A DNA stretch of 64,000 nt, from NCBI RefSeq assembly GCF_037975245.1, contig NC_092563.1:20473094-20537093 (forward strand). Direction: 5' to 3'. The DNA comes from Apostichopus japonicus. Its lineage: Eukaryota > Echinodermata > Holothuroidea > Aspidochirotida > Stichopodidae. The translations under genes were made by a program, and so were the position numbers. Below, piece by piece: positions 1 through 11,800 of this stretch (position 1 is the stretch's first letter; every line of letters begins with the position of its first letter). A model generated the notes under the pieces. That model saw nothing but the letters and a program-made list of their open reading frames with translations. It was not told the origin of the DNA and did not search any database.

Positions 1-205
1 AAATTATACCTGGGAAACATTTTTTTTAGAAGTAAATTAACATCACCATTGTACACTTTTGTCGCACCAAATTGCATCTGAGGGCATTCAGCAATAGAAA
101 ATTTTCCAAAGGGGAGGGGGCACCCCCTCCCCTAAGACCCCTCCCCCATATCACTCTAATGTCACTTTGGCCCCCTCCCAAACAAAGGCCCTGGATCCGC
201 CAGTG
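1..205. mobile_element. Terminal part of a hAT-like DNA transposon, continuing left of the window
   Basis: The segment ends with GGATCCGCCAGTG, which read from the other strand is CACTGGCGGATCC, a terminus typical of many animal hAT elements. Inside it is a G/C-rich block at about 108-150 with mirrored runs of G and C, and a stretch near 66-80 that reads caccaaattgcatctgag. The same order of motifs recurs inverted at about 54640-54780 and directly at about 60470-60654, so this is a dispersed family. No open reading frame or transposase is visible. The left end lies outside the window, so a target duplication cannot be tested. Confidence 0.5.
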
Positions 206-418
206 ATTGGGGCCTCAGTATTCAAACAGCACCACGTGGTATACAGTTAATAAACCATTATTGAAATAAAATAAAACTGTTAGCAAACTGCTTATCCACT
301 AGAGAGCAAACCATTATTAAGAATACACGGTTTCTTGCAAGTACGTGTGTACATGATGATAATATGAATTATATGAAAATGTAGAATATAGGCTATGAAA
401 ATAATCAATATTTGTGGT

Positions 419-1471
419 AGTGTTTGCACGGGTTATTCGGGTACCCGGGTACCCGCCCGACGCAATACTACCCGGTTCCTAATTTATTACCCGAATCCTA
501 CACAAAGTGTGATTTAAAAAAAAAAAAATTGCAAACCTACGGTTAGGCAGATTTCCCATTGACTTAGTGTGGTGTTAGGCTACCATGTGGTTGAAGATAA
601 CAGCAATAACGAAAGTATTCCATGGATATCTTATAACTACGTCACAATTTCAGCTAATAAACAAATGGCTATGCTAGATTACCCCATTGACTTAGTGTGG
701 TGTTAGGCAACCATGTGGTCGAACGTAACAGCAATAATGAATGTGTTCCATGGATATCTTATAACTGCGTCACAATTTCAGCGAATAAACAGATGGTTAG
801 GCTTAGCTAGATTTCTCATGCATTGACTTAGTGTGGTGTTAGGCTACCATGTGGAAGAAATTATTATTTATTCATTCGTTTATTTCATAGAAGGAAAGGC
901 TGACAAGGAATTTTACGACATGTTTATGGATTATAGACGGGGTAACTAAAAAATAATAATCGCAAGTGGATTTTTACTAATCGTGTATTCCAAATGCGAT
1001 CAAATTGCGCGAATCGCGTAATCTCGCGGCTAATGCGAACCTTGGGCCTGCATAATAGATAGTAGTAGTAACAACTGAGCTAAAGGGATATTTTATGGTC
1101 TGATCCAATAGACGTGGAGAGCAAGCATAAGCAACGGCGGCAGTGCGATGTTAACAACATTACTACTAATTAGTAGCATGGAGGTAAAACAGAGTAATGT
1201 TAATTATATTAAGTAATTAACAAGTTTATGACAGAAAAAAAGCAAATAGAAATTATTGAGGAAGGTTTTATACCTTACCTTACACATACGTTTGTGAACA
1301 TGAAGACATTGTCAGTAGAGAATATAATTCATTTATTATAGCATCCAATATGTAATTTCTTGAAAATCGTGATACACGAGGGTAAACAATTTTTTCCGGG
1401 TACCCGGATACCCGACGGTAACGGCTCTCGGGTACCCGGTTCCCGATTTTTGGACCCGTGTAAACACAAAT
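419..1471. mobile_element. Non-autonomous hAT-like element with terminal inverted repeats
   Basis: The left end reads GTGTTTGCACGGGT and the right end, on the other strand, GTGTTTACACGGGT. Both are followed inwards by repeated cgggtacccg motifs (about 438-455 and 1398-1445). The octamer tttgtggt flanks both sides (411-418 and 1472-1479), which fits an 8-bp hAT target duplication, although the outermost few bases of the two ends do not match perfectly. The 1.05-kb interior has no plausible transposase and carries a tandem repeat (about 556-855), so the element would depend on a transposase made elsewhere. Confidence 0.55.
556..855. repeat. Tandem repeat of about 127-138 bp, 2.3 copies, inside the hAT-like element
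   Basis: The phrase cattgacttagtgtggtgtt begins copies near 557, 684 and 822. Each full copy continues through ccatgtgg, acagcaataa, ccatggatatcttataact and cacaatttcagc. The third copy stops after ccatgtgg. The copies differ by scattered substitutions, so the duplication is not recent. Confidence 0.85.
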
Positions 1472-1966
1472 TTTGTGGTCAAAATCACTTTCTAACCTTT
1501 CTCTGAACTTGACTTAGACTTTTTCTTTCTTTCTTTCTTTCGTTGTTGTTGTAGCATTTCTTATTTTCCAAAATTAAACCAATTACACAATGCCCCGCAT
1601 GTCAGATATGAATATGCAAGAGAAACGATTGCCCAATCATGTGAAACATTTTCTTATATCCTGTTCAAATGATTAGACTGAAATAGGTGCAAAGAGACAT
1701 ATTGATCGATACGCTATTTCATTTATACACATATAATATATATATATATATATATAAATCTATATCTTATCTATATCTTTATACGATTATTATATTATTA
1801 TTATTATTACTATAAATTATTAATTATATACGCTTACAAATGTGCCATATCTTTAAATCTTTCTTCAACCTTCACTTTAAAACTGAATTGTTATTTCTTT
1901 CAATTTCTATACAACTTACTCTTTCAATATAGGCCTATACACAAGCGTATATATATACACATACTG

Positions 1967-1999
<33 letters not shown>

Positions 2000-2073
2000 G
2001 TGGAGAGAGAGAGAGTTGGTTGGTTGGCGTCTATCTTGGCGCAGAGTGCTCTATGTCCAGTGGACAGAGCGGA
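1472..2073. other. Gene-free spacer with simple repeats
   Basis: No coding region is supported here. There are short (ta)n runs near 1735-1757, a (ga)n run near 1979-1999 and (ttct)n near 1523-1540. The stretch separates the hAT-like element from the palindrome at 2074. Confidence 0.7.
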
Positions 2074-2240
2074 ATATATGTTGATACTAGTTGAGACTAG
2101 TGGAACACTAGTAGTTGTAACTCGGAGTGTCACGCGTTATAGCGATCGTCAGACAACTGTTGTCTGACGATCGTTATAACGCGTGAAACTCCTAGTTACA
2201 ACTATAGTGTTCCACTAGTCTCAACTAGTATCAACATATA
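2074..2240. repeat. Near-perfect 167-bp palindrome (foldback element)
   Basis: Two arms of about 83 bases meet at a single central base (2158) with no spacer; the centre reads cagacaactgttgtctg. The arms agree at nearly every position, with a few substitutions and a small indel. The left arm begins atatatgttgatactag and the right arm ends with its complement. Both outer ends run into (ta)n tracts. This could be a small foldback transposon or MITE, or a transcribed hairpin. No protein is encoded. Confidence 0.85.
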
Positions 2241-2252
2241 TATATATATAAA

Positions 2253-2299
<47 letters not shown>
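2236..2299. repeat. (TA)n microsatellite
   Basis: Almost uninterrupted TA dinucleotides abut the right arm of the palindrome, broken only by aaatc near 2252. Insertion into TA-rich DNA or replication slippage could explain the contact. Confidence 0.9.
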
Positions 2300-5200
2300 T
2301 GCAGATATATCACTGCAGTACATAATCACCATTGTGAAATTGTATACAAGTAAACGAGAAATTTCCTAATTTCAAAGTAACGTCGGAAAATCCATTTCTG
2401 TAGCTGAAAGAAAACAATAACACTCTTCCAAACTAGCATATGGCCCATAAAATATTTTGATAACAATTTGGTAACATTGGACATTAAAACCATACCATGT
2501 AACAAATTTCGTAAAGAGACGCAGGTATTAAACGTCTGTTTCCCTGTGTGGATGTAATCATCAGCTTACTGCTAACTACTGTGACACTTCCTAAAATATG
2601 TGGTACATATGACCCCTTGGAAAGGCAAGCTTGGTTTGTTCGCCTTTGTTTCAGAAAACCCATAACCACAGTTATACTACAGGCTGTATCACAACGTCCC
2701 ATAAACTTTTAACTTTCATGTCCGGGGACGAAGAAAAAAAAACCAAAAAGAAAAAAAACTCCGGAGATGTGAACTTTGTAACTTGTATTCCAAACTTGAC
2801 TTTTACCGCAGCTTTTAACCCGCCCGCAGTAAACATATTTTGCCTAACAAAAGAAAATTGAATGATAACACAATAAAAAGGGAGGGATGGGAGAGTTAAA
2901 CATTTTATACTTTCAATTTGTAACCAGAGATCTAACTGAAAACATTTTTTCTTTGGTAAGTTGTTAAGAATAGTTTGTCTAAGCAGCTTTTGTGTTTTGT
3001 CGTTTATTAGACTTATAATTCTATTGAATTTGAATATTTCTCAAAATAAGTTTGTGATCTTCTTCCTTTTTTTTAAACAAATTTCAAAGTTAGGACGACA
3101 TCACTATCGCCCTCCAAATGACGTCACCCATACGCTGTTCATAGTATATTACTTAACACATTTACAAGCAAAATGAAAAACTTTTCCTTCACTACTTGAA
3201 AGGTAAGCAAACATAAATCTCCTAAAATGTCTTATTTCAAATTCTTCCTTTTTTTGGGGGGGGGGGGGGGGGGGATGATGGGATTAAATATGGAACGGAA
3301 TAAAAAATTATGGATCAGACTAAAAAAAATATCTCAAGGGTCAAATATAAAATGGTCCTTGAAGTTTTTCAAAAAGGAATTTTACCCAAAAGTTTATGGA
3401 GTTAAGTTAAGCTTGATCGTACATACTGGAAATAGCCAAATAAGATATTCCAGTCGTCTCAGTATTTCAAGAATGAACGCATGGGATTAAAGCAAAAATA
3501 ATAATCATAATCATAACAAATTTCCAAAATGTCTGTAGCGGTTTACGGCAGTTTTTTTGCAAAGGAAAGTTAACCATAATTCATAAATCGTATTATTTAA
3601 AATTGTTATAGAATTTAATATCGAATAGCATTGACAAATTTCTCAAAGATTCAAATGAACACACATAAAACCAAAGCCCTTCTCTTAAAGTTTTCAAAGC
3701 GATTAGTTCACACAGCAGGGTCATTATAGTGTGTTTGTATTGATGTATATATTGAATATATTATAACTGCACTATAGTCCCTCTATCACAGGAGCTTTAT
3801 AATGTCATGCCATAATTAATATATTGTTCTCATCTCTCATCATATTAATAAACGATTAGTCAACGTCCAGTACATTAGTACACCTGGAGTTGAATAAACC
3901 CTTCTATACTGGATTTCTTGTAGATCAAGATTTTAATGGACACATTTCATTAGAACGTAAAACCGTTAAAACCAGCGTCAGTAACAAAAGTCACTGTTGC
4001 CCCCGCGCATAAATAGTCTCCTCACGAAATGGATATCGAAAACGGAGGAAAAGGAGTCAATCTTTTTCTTTCATATCCAGTCACATCTGTTAAAGTTTCC
4101 ATTTGGTTTTGGCAAAACAGGAAATTAAAGGCATAAACTGCAACTGGCTGAATGACTTTTATTTATTGTAATGCAATCGTTGTGTATTCTTATTATTTAG
4201 AAAAGATATTATACTTTTCCAATTACTAACCTCAGCAAAATGAAATTGAGAATGGAAATTCATTCGAACACTTTCTTTCTTTCTTTTGCTGATGTGATGT
4301 ATACTTTGGTTTAATCATTAAATCATACTGAAGACATCACGTTATACATTAATCTTCAGGTACATTATTTTTGCCTTGTTCACAATTGAAGCTATATTCA
4401 TACATTTTAAAATGTTGGACCAGTTCGAAAGTTAATATGAAGTTTTTATTAAATATTGCTAAAAAAAAAAAAAATTCTTAATCGAGGATCTTTTTTTCAA
4501 TTATTCGGTGACTATTTACTTCAAGAATGATCCCCATTCGAATGAAGCTCATTGGTTCGACTACAGTTATATTTCATTTAACAAATATTGAAAATATAAA
4601 TCAAACTTGTTTTTTAAATCAATTTCTATTGCGCATACATGTGATTACCATAAATATTACTAATATGCGGGGAAAGTGTTGTTTTGGCGAGAAAATGTTG
4701 ACAATTGAACCAAATTCAATATTTTATCATTCATTATAAGCTTCAGTTGGTGATGACAAGAAATAAAGAAGAAGGAATGAGTTGCTTTCAATTTAAAATC
4801 TTATTATGATTAAACCTAAGCAGTACTCCTCAGGCTTTGACAAAATGCTTGACAAACGCGAAAAGACTGTTTTAGAAAGTTTTTTTTAAAACTAATGGCC
4901 TGAGGTTTCAAAGACATGTGGTTAAGTTGATCAACTTGTATCATGTCGCTCTGGTATCATTAACCCAACTTCCTCCAACCTACCCCCCCGCCCACCCCCC
5001 CCCCCCCTCCGCCCTCGCCCTCTCTGTCTCTCTCTTTGCGATTTATGTTCAATTTAAGTGTTATGCCTGAACATTGAATGGAATGGCAACATAGATATGT
5101 TTAATTGCCTGTTAAAAAATTTAATCCATAATTCAAACAACACTGTATTCTTTTTTTCTTATATTACTTTTAATTATCCAATTGCTACTGTTCTGTAAAG

Positions 5201-8200
5201 TTTCTACGTATCTGACTTTTATTTTGTAAAATTCTGATAAATGCCTTTATATTAGAATTATAATTAATATTTTCTTTCTTTATTATTTATTTCTATATTG
5301 TTATTTTTTCCTTTGTTGTGGTTAATTATATTATTATTATTATCTATTTTGTGTGTAATAAGCACAAAATATGTACGAGATGTATATCCATAAATGATAT
5401 TTAGGTAAGATTTTTGTACATGATAGTATAGAACAAAGTACTGCGGGATATTTTCAGTCAAGGTACACTTTGATATTGCAACAAAGGGGGAAGATAATAG
5501 ATAACAAAAAATCCGTTAACTTAGCGAAATTATCCCCCAACCCAACCCTCCCACCCCCACCCCCAATAATAATAATAATAATAATCATAACTGCTCTACA
5601 ACAAGTAGTTCCATTTCTATAGTTTTACTATCATTCTCGTATAGTTTACAAACCAATAACAAATAAATGACATTTGCAAGCAAAAATAATTTTGAATTCG
5701 CTAGTTGGTAATACGTTTAAAATGTGCTGTCCTCTTCGTTTCTTTAGCGAATGAAACAAAGAAGTTCAGAAACAATGCTCATTATTTTATAACATTGAAC
5801 CCTCACAACTGGGTAAACAAATTGTTATTACATAGAACATGCTTAATGTAAAAATAATTCTTATTTTCGATGAGATCAAGGCAGGTACTGGGGTGGCGAA
5901 GTATGTATATCAGCCGAAGTTTACATCTCAAATATATCCCAAAAGCTGCTTAACAAAAACCTTCTATATCATGTAAGCACCTATGTACACATCTAACACA
6001 GTCTGTACGACATTGGACATCGCGTCCATGGATATGAATCAAACGACTTAACCGTGTTTGCTTGCCGGACAGAAAATCGAACTTAATCGATGGTTTTTTA
6101 GACTTGCTGAAGTCATTTACCCAACCCGGATTGATATAATAGCGAGCGTAGAATACGTCCAACTCGTCCCTGTGTAATACGCACGCACCCGAAGAACGTT
6201 AAGATTTCAATGGTCCCGCGGTGATAAAAATATATTTTCATAATAAAATACATAGAAAAACAAACAGTTAAGCATGGCTTCCTTTTGACTACAGAGCAGG
6301 GATGTATCATTTTGTACGTTGTTGTTCGTTTCTTTTACGAAATGAAGCCGCATATACATATGCACATTCCATACACACACCTGTAAACCAATAAACAAGC
6401 GCTTAGGCTGGTCGTTATCCTATACATGTAAGAAACTTCTCATTGAATTTCAAGGATCGCAATATCCCTTTATAAGATGCCACATAGGTAGACCATGTAG
6501 ATATATCACCCACAAAGTATGTTCATTCAGCAAATTGTGATATTAGATAGTATACCCACTGCACTAGGAACGCCTTTATACAAAGATCAATATGTATGCC
6601 TGTTTGTACGTTAGTCAATGCATGCTTCCTTCCATGCTCCTATACACAGTTTTTGCTAATACTTAACACAGTTATATATAGGTTGCAAGACGCCTAGCTT
6701 AACAGATCACGCCTTTTCTCCTTAGGGGCATGCATCATATCACTGTTCAGAATTTCACGTGGCATCCACTCGTTATTTTATCGCAAATTATATTTAATTT
6801 ACTTACCCCTATTTTTTTTTGGTTAAATCCCAAAACGTGTGAAATTTCATCGACTGGTTGATTTTCACTGATCTTAATTTTTCTCTTATTAAGAACGAAT
6901 TCAGTGATCTTTCTTGAATCCTATCTTGATTTAAGTTTTCTCTATTTTGATCTTGAAATACGGAAAGATATAATAAATTAAAAAAAATCTCAAAAAGGTT
7001 CAAAACATGAATTAACCGTCGGCTTTAAGCGCAATATTAAAGGCACTTTTGCCTAAAAAAGAGGGAGACAGTGTCACGCTATTATCAATAATCAGTGTGA
7101 CTGCTATTGCTGTGAACAGTCTCCAGAGGAGGGACTGTGTGAAACGTCACAGAAAGTTTCCATCCATAGTAAAAATAGTGTATCCTTGGCAATGCACGTG
7201 ATACCATTTACGAAATTTGAATAATGTTAACGGTGCTGTTTTCGCATTATAGGCTATATAAGCTTCAATATTTGCAAAGTTGAAAGCATCAAGATTTGCT
7301 TTTATTTTCAACAAATCTCTGTAACAAAAATTCTGGTTACGTCCTTTGCGGGAATACCGATGACGTAATTACCGATTAATCGTCAATACGTTCCAGCTTG
7401 CATGTGATGTGTTTGTGTGTGAAATATATATATTTTTCTTACTTGCAATTTTTCAACTGTTCTATCGAACAATATCCTGTTTGACTTTTCTGCTCTGCTT
7501 TCGTATTCTCTCTTACAGTCTTCCTCACTATGTTGTTTCTTCTTTTAATACTGATTCCAGAATTCCCTTGGCCCTCGCAAATCCGTCTTTCTCCACAGAT
7601 TGTAAAAAGTTCTCCAAAACCACTCTTGGGTGGGGTAAGCGCTTGAGCAGTATTTCCCAACAGTTTGATAATTCCACGAGGCTACATAACATTACACAGA
7701 GGAGGGTATAGCCTAATATTCCTTCAAAAAAAAGTGATAACAGCCAACCGATGACCGGGGTCCTTTCTATACATCATAGAGACTTCCAAAAAGTTTTTTT
7801 GTGAGAAAAGAAACCTTTTACCTTTTACCGTGTCGAGCCTGGGAATGCTTGATGCCGTTTGTTTCACGACCATCTCTGGTTTGAAAATCTAAACAAGGGT
7901 AACATTTTTGCTGCGGATTGTAGTATGTGTATACATAACAGCGGCATGTATTTATATCCTTGTATACAACATAAAACCGACAAGAATAAACAACACGTCA
8001 GTCTCTCCCTCTTTCTCTTCCCTCCCCAACTCTCTCTCTCTCTCACCTGTGCCATCTTTTCACTCACTTTCCCTCCACGTGTGGTGATTAAAATCGGTAC
8101 AGATTATAAAACAAAGTTGTGTAAAGTGTAAATCAAACGACTAAGCGGTTCCTAATGACCCGGGTATAGAACCGCTAATGAAGGACGAAAATGTACGATG

Positions 8201-8790
8201 GGCCCTATCGGGATAGAGGCACCCGGATGGTTATTGGGGAAGCTTAGAGAAAATATGGGTTGTTATATACCTTCTTCCCCAACAACCCCCTTACGATTTT
8301 TTTTTCTTTTTCTTGTTTTGCCTTTACGTGGCCTCGTCCCAAAATCTTAACATCAACTTCTCGCTTTATCAAGACTTTCAATCGGTTTGTATACTTCGTG
8401 AGACAAAGTTTATAACAGAAATATTTCTTTGTATATAAACTAGACAAGTGACTGTTTCCAAACTGTTTACACTGTGCCGGGGAGCCAGTCAGATGTTTAG
8501 AGCTGATACGAGGGTCAAGATATACAGGGAGAGGTAAAGGAAACAGTCCATGCGAAGGAATATAGGGAACGTTTGCCCATAATCTAAACACACCAATACT
8601 GATGACAAGATATAAACTAAAAGACTGCTGCAGCAGTAGTCTAATTGTAAATTGTTTAACTGTAGCAGGGCTTCTCCAGTTTACAGTTTATTTAAAAACT
8701 CTCTTAATATTTATATAACAGGATTTACAAGTGTTTAAAAGATACCGAATGCCTCTCCGGCAGCTGACGCTGATAGAAAAATCAGTTTTG
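2300..8790. other. Gene-free AT-rich stretch
   Basis: I found no recognisable exon on either strand. Short open frames exist but have low-complexity composition and no family resemblance. It contains a 17-base G run (about 3257), C-rich low-complexity DNA (about 4981-5010), an (aat)n run (about 5564-5584) and a (tc)n tract near 8031-8044. It lies 3' of FoxF and could include intron or downstream regulatory DNA. Confidence 0.6.
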
Positions 8791-8792
8791 TC

Positions 8793-8858
8793 GAAGTTGC
8801 CGAGCGAGTAACACCTCAGATTTTATACCTAGTATATAGTTCGAATCCCAAACTTTTC
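8793..8858 (+). other. tRNA-like sequence with box A and box B (possible SINE head)
   Basis: The segment has gttgccgagcgag, resembling the D-arm internal promoter (box A) of class II tRNAs, and about 35 bases later agttcgaatcc, a near-exact T-arm box B. The expected T-stem and anticodon stem do not pair, so it is not a working tRNA gene. It may be a degenerate tRNA pseudogene or the head of a tRNA-derived SINE. The similarity could also be coincidental. Confidence 0.3.
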
Positions 8859-8859
8859 T

Positions 8860-11800
8860 GCCAAAACTTTAAATATATATTTATAGCCTATATATATATA
8901 AAATACATTTCTAATGTTTTCAAATTTCTTGAATTCATAATGAGACAATCATTCATGGACACTTTCTGAGTGGATTGCGCGATATAGAGGTTTCCTACTT
9001 CATACAAGGAATGACGATTTTGTTCATCAATTAAACGACTGCAGCAAATTCTAATAACTCAAACTTATAAGGAATTATTTTTTATAAAGCTATTTAGATC
9101 TTATCATGGCCACTTTGTATGTCAGTGACTACACATATGTCATTCATATAAAGCTTACGAGCTGAAATATAAAAAAAAACTAAAAAAAAAGAGATTTCTG
9201 CTCGATATTTTCGGGTTTTATTTTTGTTATCATCCCCTCTTGTGTCCACAAGGAACCCAGGAGGGTTCTTTCACCTTTGGTTTCATCTTCTAAAGCTTTC
9301 AACTTTTCTAGAAACAACCTCGTAACATGTTTAGACGCCCTCAGTCAACGCCACTTGGAATCGTATCGGAATTAATTGGAATATTAATGGAATAAGCGCA
9401 GCGACACCTATATTTTTCATCTTTACATCTTAATGTATGTGTACATGGTCGAGATCTATACCGAATAGTACAGCCAACCAGCAGCAACAGCAGCTCTCTG
9501 GAAAAGCTCGCCTTTTGGCCTGCTAGGATCATATGCCGGCTGGACGTGACGTCACAGAGTCATTACACCCATTTCAGGTTTCCTGTTTTCCGCAATTCTT
9601 GCGCATCTTTTCATTCTAGGTACGGTCAGTGCCAGGTGGGGAGAGTATTAGCTTGTTATCTTCTTTATGGTCTTAGTTTCAGAAATTAAAAATATTATTT
9701 TAATTGTGAGGCAAATGAAACCTAAAGCATACAACCGGGGTGTCAAGTTTCCAGCAGTTATATTATTAAGAGAGAAAATACCATACTTTCTATTCTTCTT
9801 TTTCTCCTTTTATTATTTCCTTAAAAAAATTAGGAAAAGAACTGGACGAACACTAAATGTTGATACTATTTTAACTATAGTAATAATTCGACGATTTAAA
9901 GCACGGAATGTTACAATGGAATCAATCTGTCAGTGATTATTAATTAAAATGGTTCCGAATTTGTTGAGACTGCTAGTTTTGGTGCCCCTCTGTAGAAGCT
10001 TCTGTGGTCCATTGTTCAAGTTGCAAAAATGTAACTAGTCGAGCAGACCTATACTATCTAACGGTTAAATTTCAGTTCCAAAACAACCACTGTACAGGTA
10101 CACAACCATTAAAGTAGACCACTGAACATACGTGTATATCTAATACGGATATGTATTAATTGAGCCTATGTTTGGTGAAATGATTTTTAATGTATTAAAG
10201 AGTCTGTAAAGTGACAAAAGTGTTACATATGCTAGAAACAGTCACAAAGTTTCAAACAATTTATTCAAGAGTTTTTTAAATGTCCGGATGCAATGTTGTG
10301 ATAATCGTTAATTTCAAAACTTTGCAGAGTGTTATAATGACCATATGGTCCCCTCTTGAACACTGAATCTTGCGTTGAATAAGATAAGAATTAAGTTTGT
10401 GGAAACAATATATTACGTAATTCTTCCAACATCCGCATTTGCAACGAATATTGAAACATAAATACCCCCCTCCCCATCACAAATACTAAATGAGGCAATA
10501 ATAAATCCATTAAAGTTTGGAAACACAACTGTTGTTTTTTTTTTGTCATTTCAACGCTGTAATGAGGAAGGTCCCAAATTGTTTTAGCAACATATATCTT
10601 CTAATGTTATTTGTGTATAGGCTCTGGTAACCGGTTGAATATCAAAATTTGTTTCAATTTATTACGTGACTTGTTTTAGAAAGAAAACCGCAACGTTGCA
10701 ATCTTTACAACGCAAACTATATCAATGACAACCTTAATGTGATATTAATGAGGATAGCAGTGCTTGTTACAGTATTTAATATAGTTAACATTGATTGTGC
10801 TAACAGTGCCACGACATACGTAACAGTAATATATAGTTCAACAGTTCCTTACATAAGCAATAATGCTTCGGTTTAATTATAAATGTACAAAGGCGGAGTC
10901 TAAAATAAAAATGGCGTCGATACAATTAAAGTTATATTGAGTACCGAATACCGTATTCCTATATGATAGTTAATGATTGCAATAAAATAATAAATGTTTT
11001 ATTTTTAATTTACTATTGTCTTTTTTTTATGTCAATTATCAAATCCCTTAAAGATATCAAACGTTTTGCCTATTATCGACTTTATGTTTGTTATTATTAT
11101 TATACATATATATATTTTTTGATGGTATTTTTCTATACTTTAATAAACTGTTGTTTCTTTATTAAATGTCTGATTTCCGTCACTTTTGGAGTTAATGAAT
11201 TTAAAAATATTTATTTGTTTTTCAACCATGAAAGAGAAAGTTCAATTGTTTACGTAAAATTTAAAATAACAACAAAAACTGCTAAGGTCATTATTTGTTT
11301 CCAATGTGCATTTGTTTTTAAAAACTTGAGCTAAATTGAAGGAAATCAACGAACGCAGCTGTATAGATGTAACCACCAAGGTTGCGAGTGTATGTTTTCT
11401 TCGTGTATGCTTCTCAGATAAACATTTTCAAGCAAGAACTACCCGTCAACTACAATCATATACACACGGTATAATTTCAACCGGTTTCGCCAGGCAGCAG
11501 TCGTACATTTTGCAGGCTGTGGTAATAAAACTAATAATACTAATAATAAAAAGATTATTTGGTATAAAATTACACTTCTTTTTCTTATACGATGAAGCAT
11601 CTAACTTTAGGCTACTGGTTTGTAGTACAATTCAGTTACGCATTTCAGGTAGAACCCCTTTCAGATTTAAAGCGGCAAAGTTTTTTGGGGGTGGGTGGGG
11701 GTGAAGGGGGGGTCGACAACATTCCAAACCTACTGTGATTATCACTCAAAATACATTTGCACTCCATTATACACTACAGCATACTCCTACGTACTTTTTC

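Noticed and set aside
1645-1672. Minus-strand reading resembling the FoxF C-terminal motif (EQDIRKC)
   Set aside because: An in-frame stop lies four codons upstream, there is no usable acceptor in the right phase, and key residues differ. Judged coincidence.
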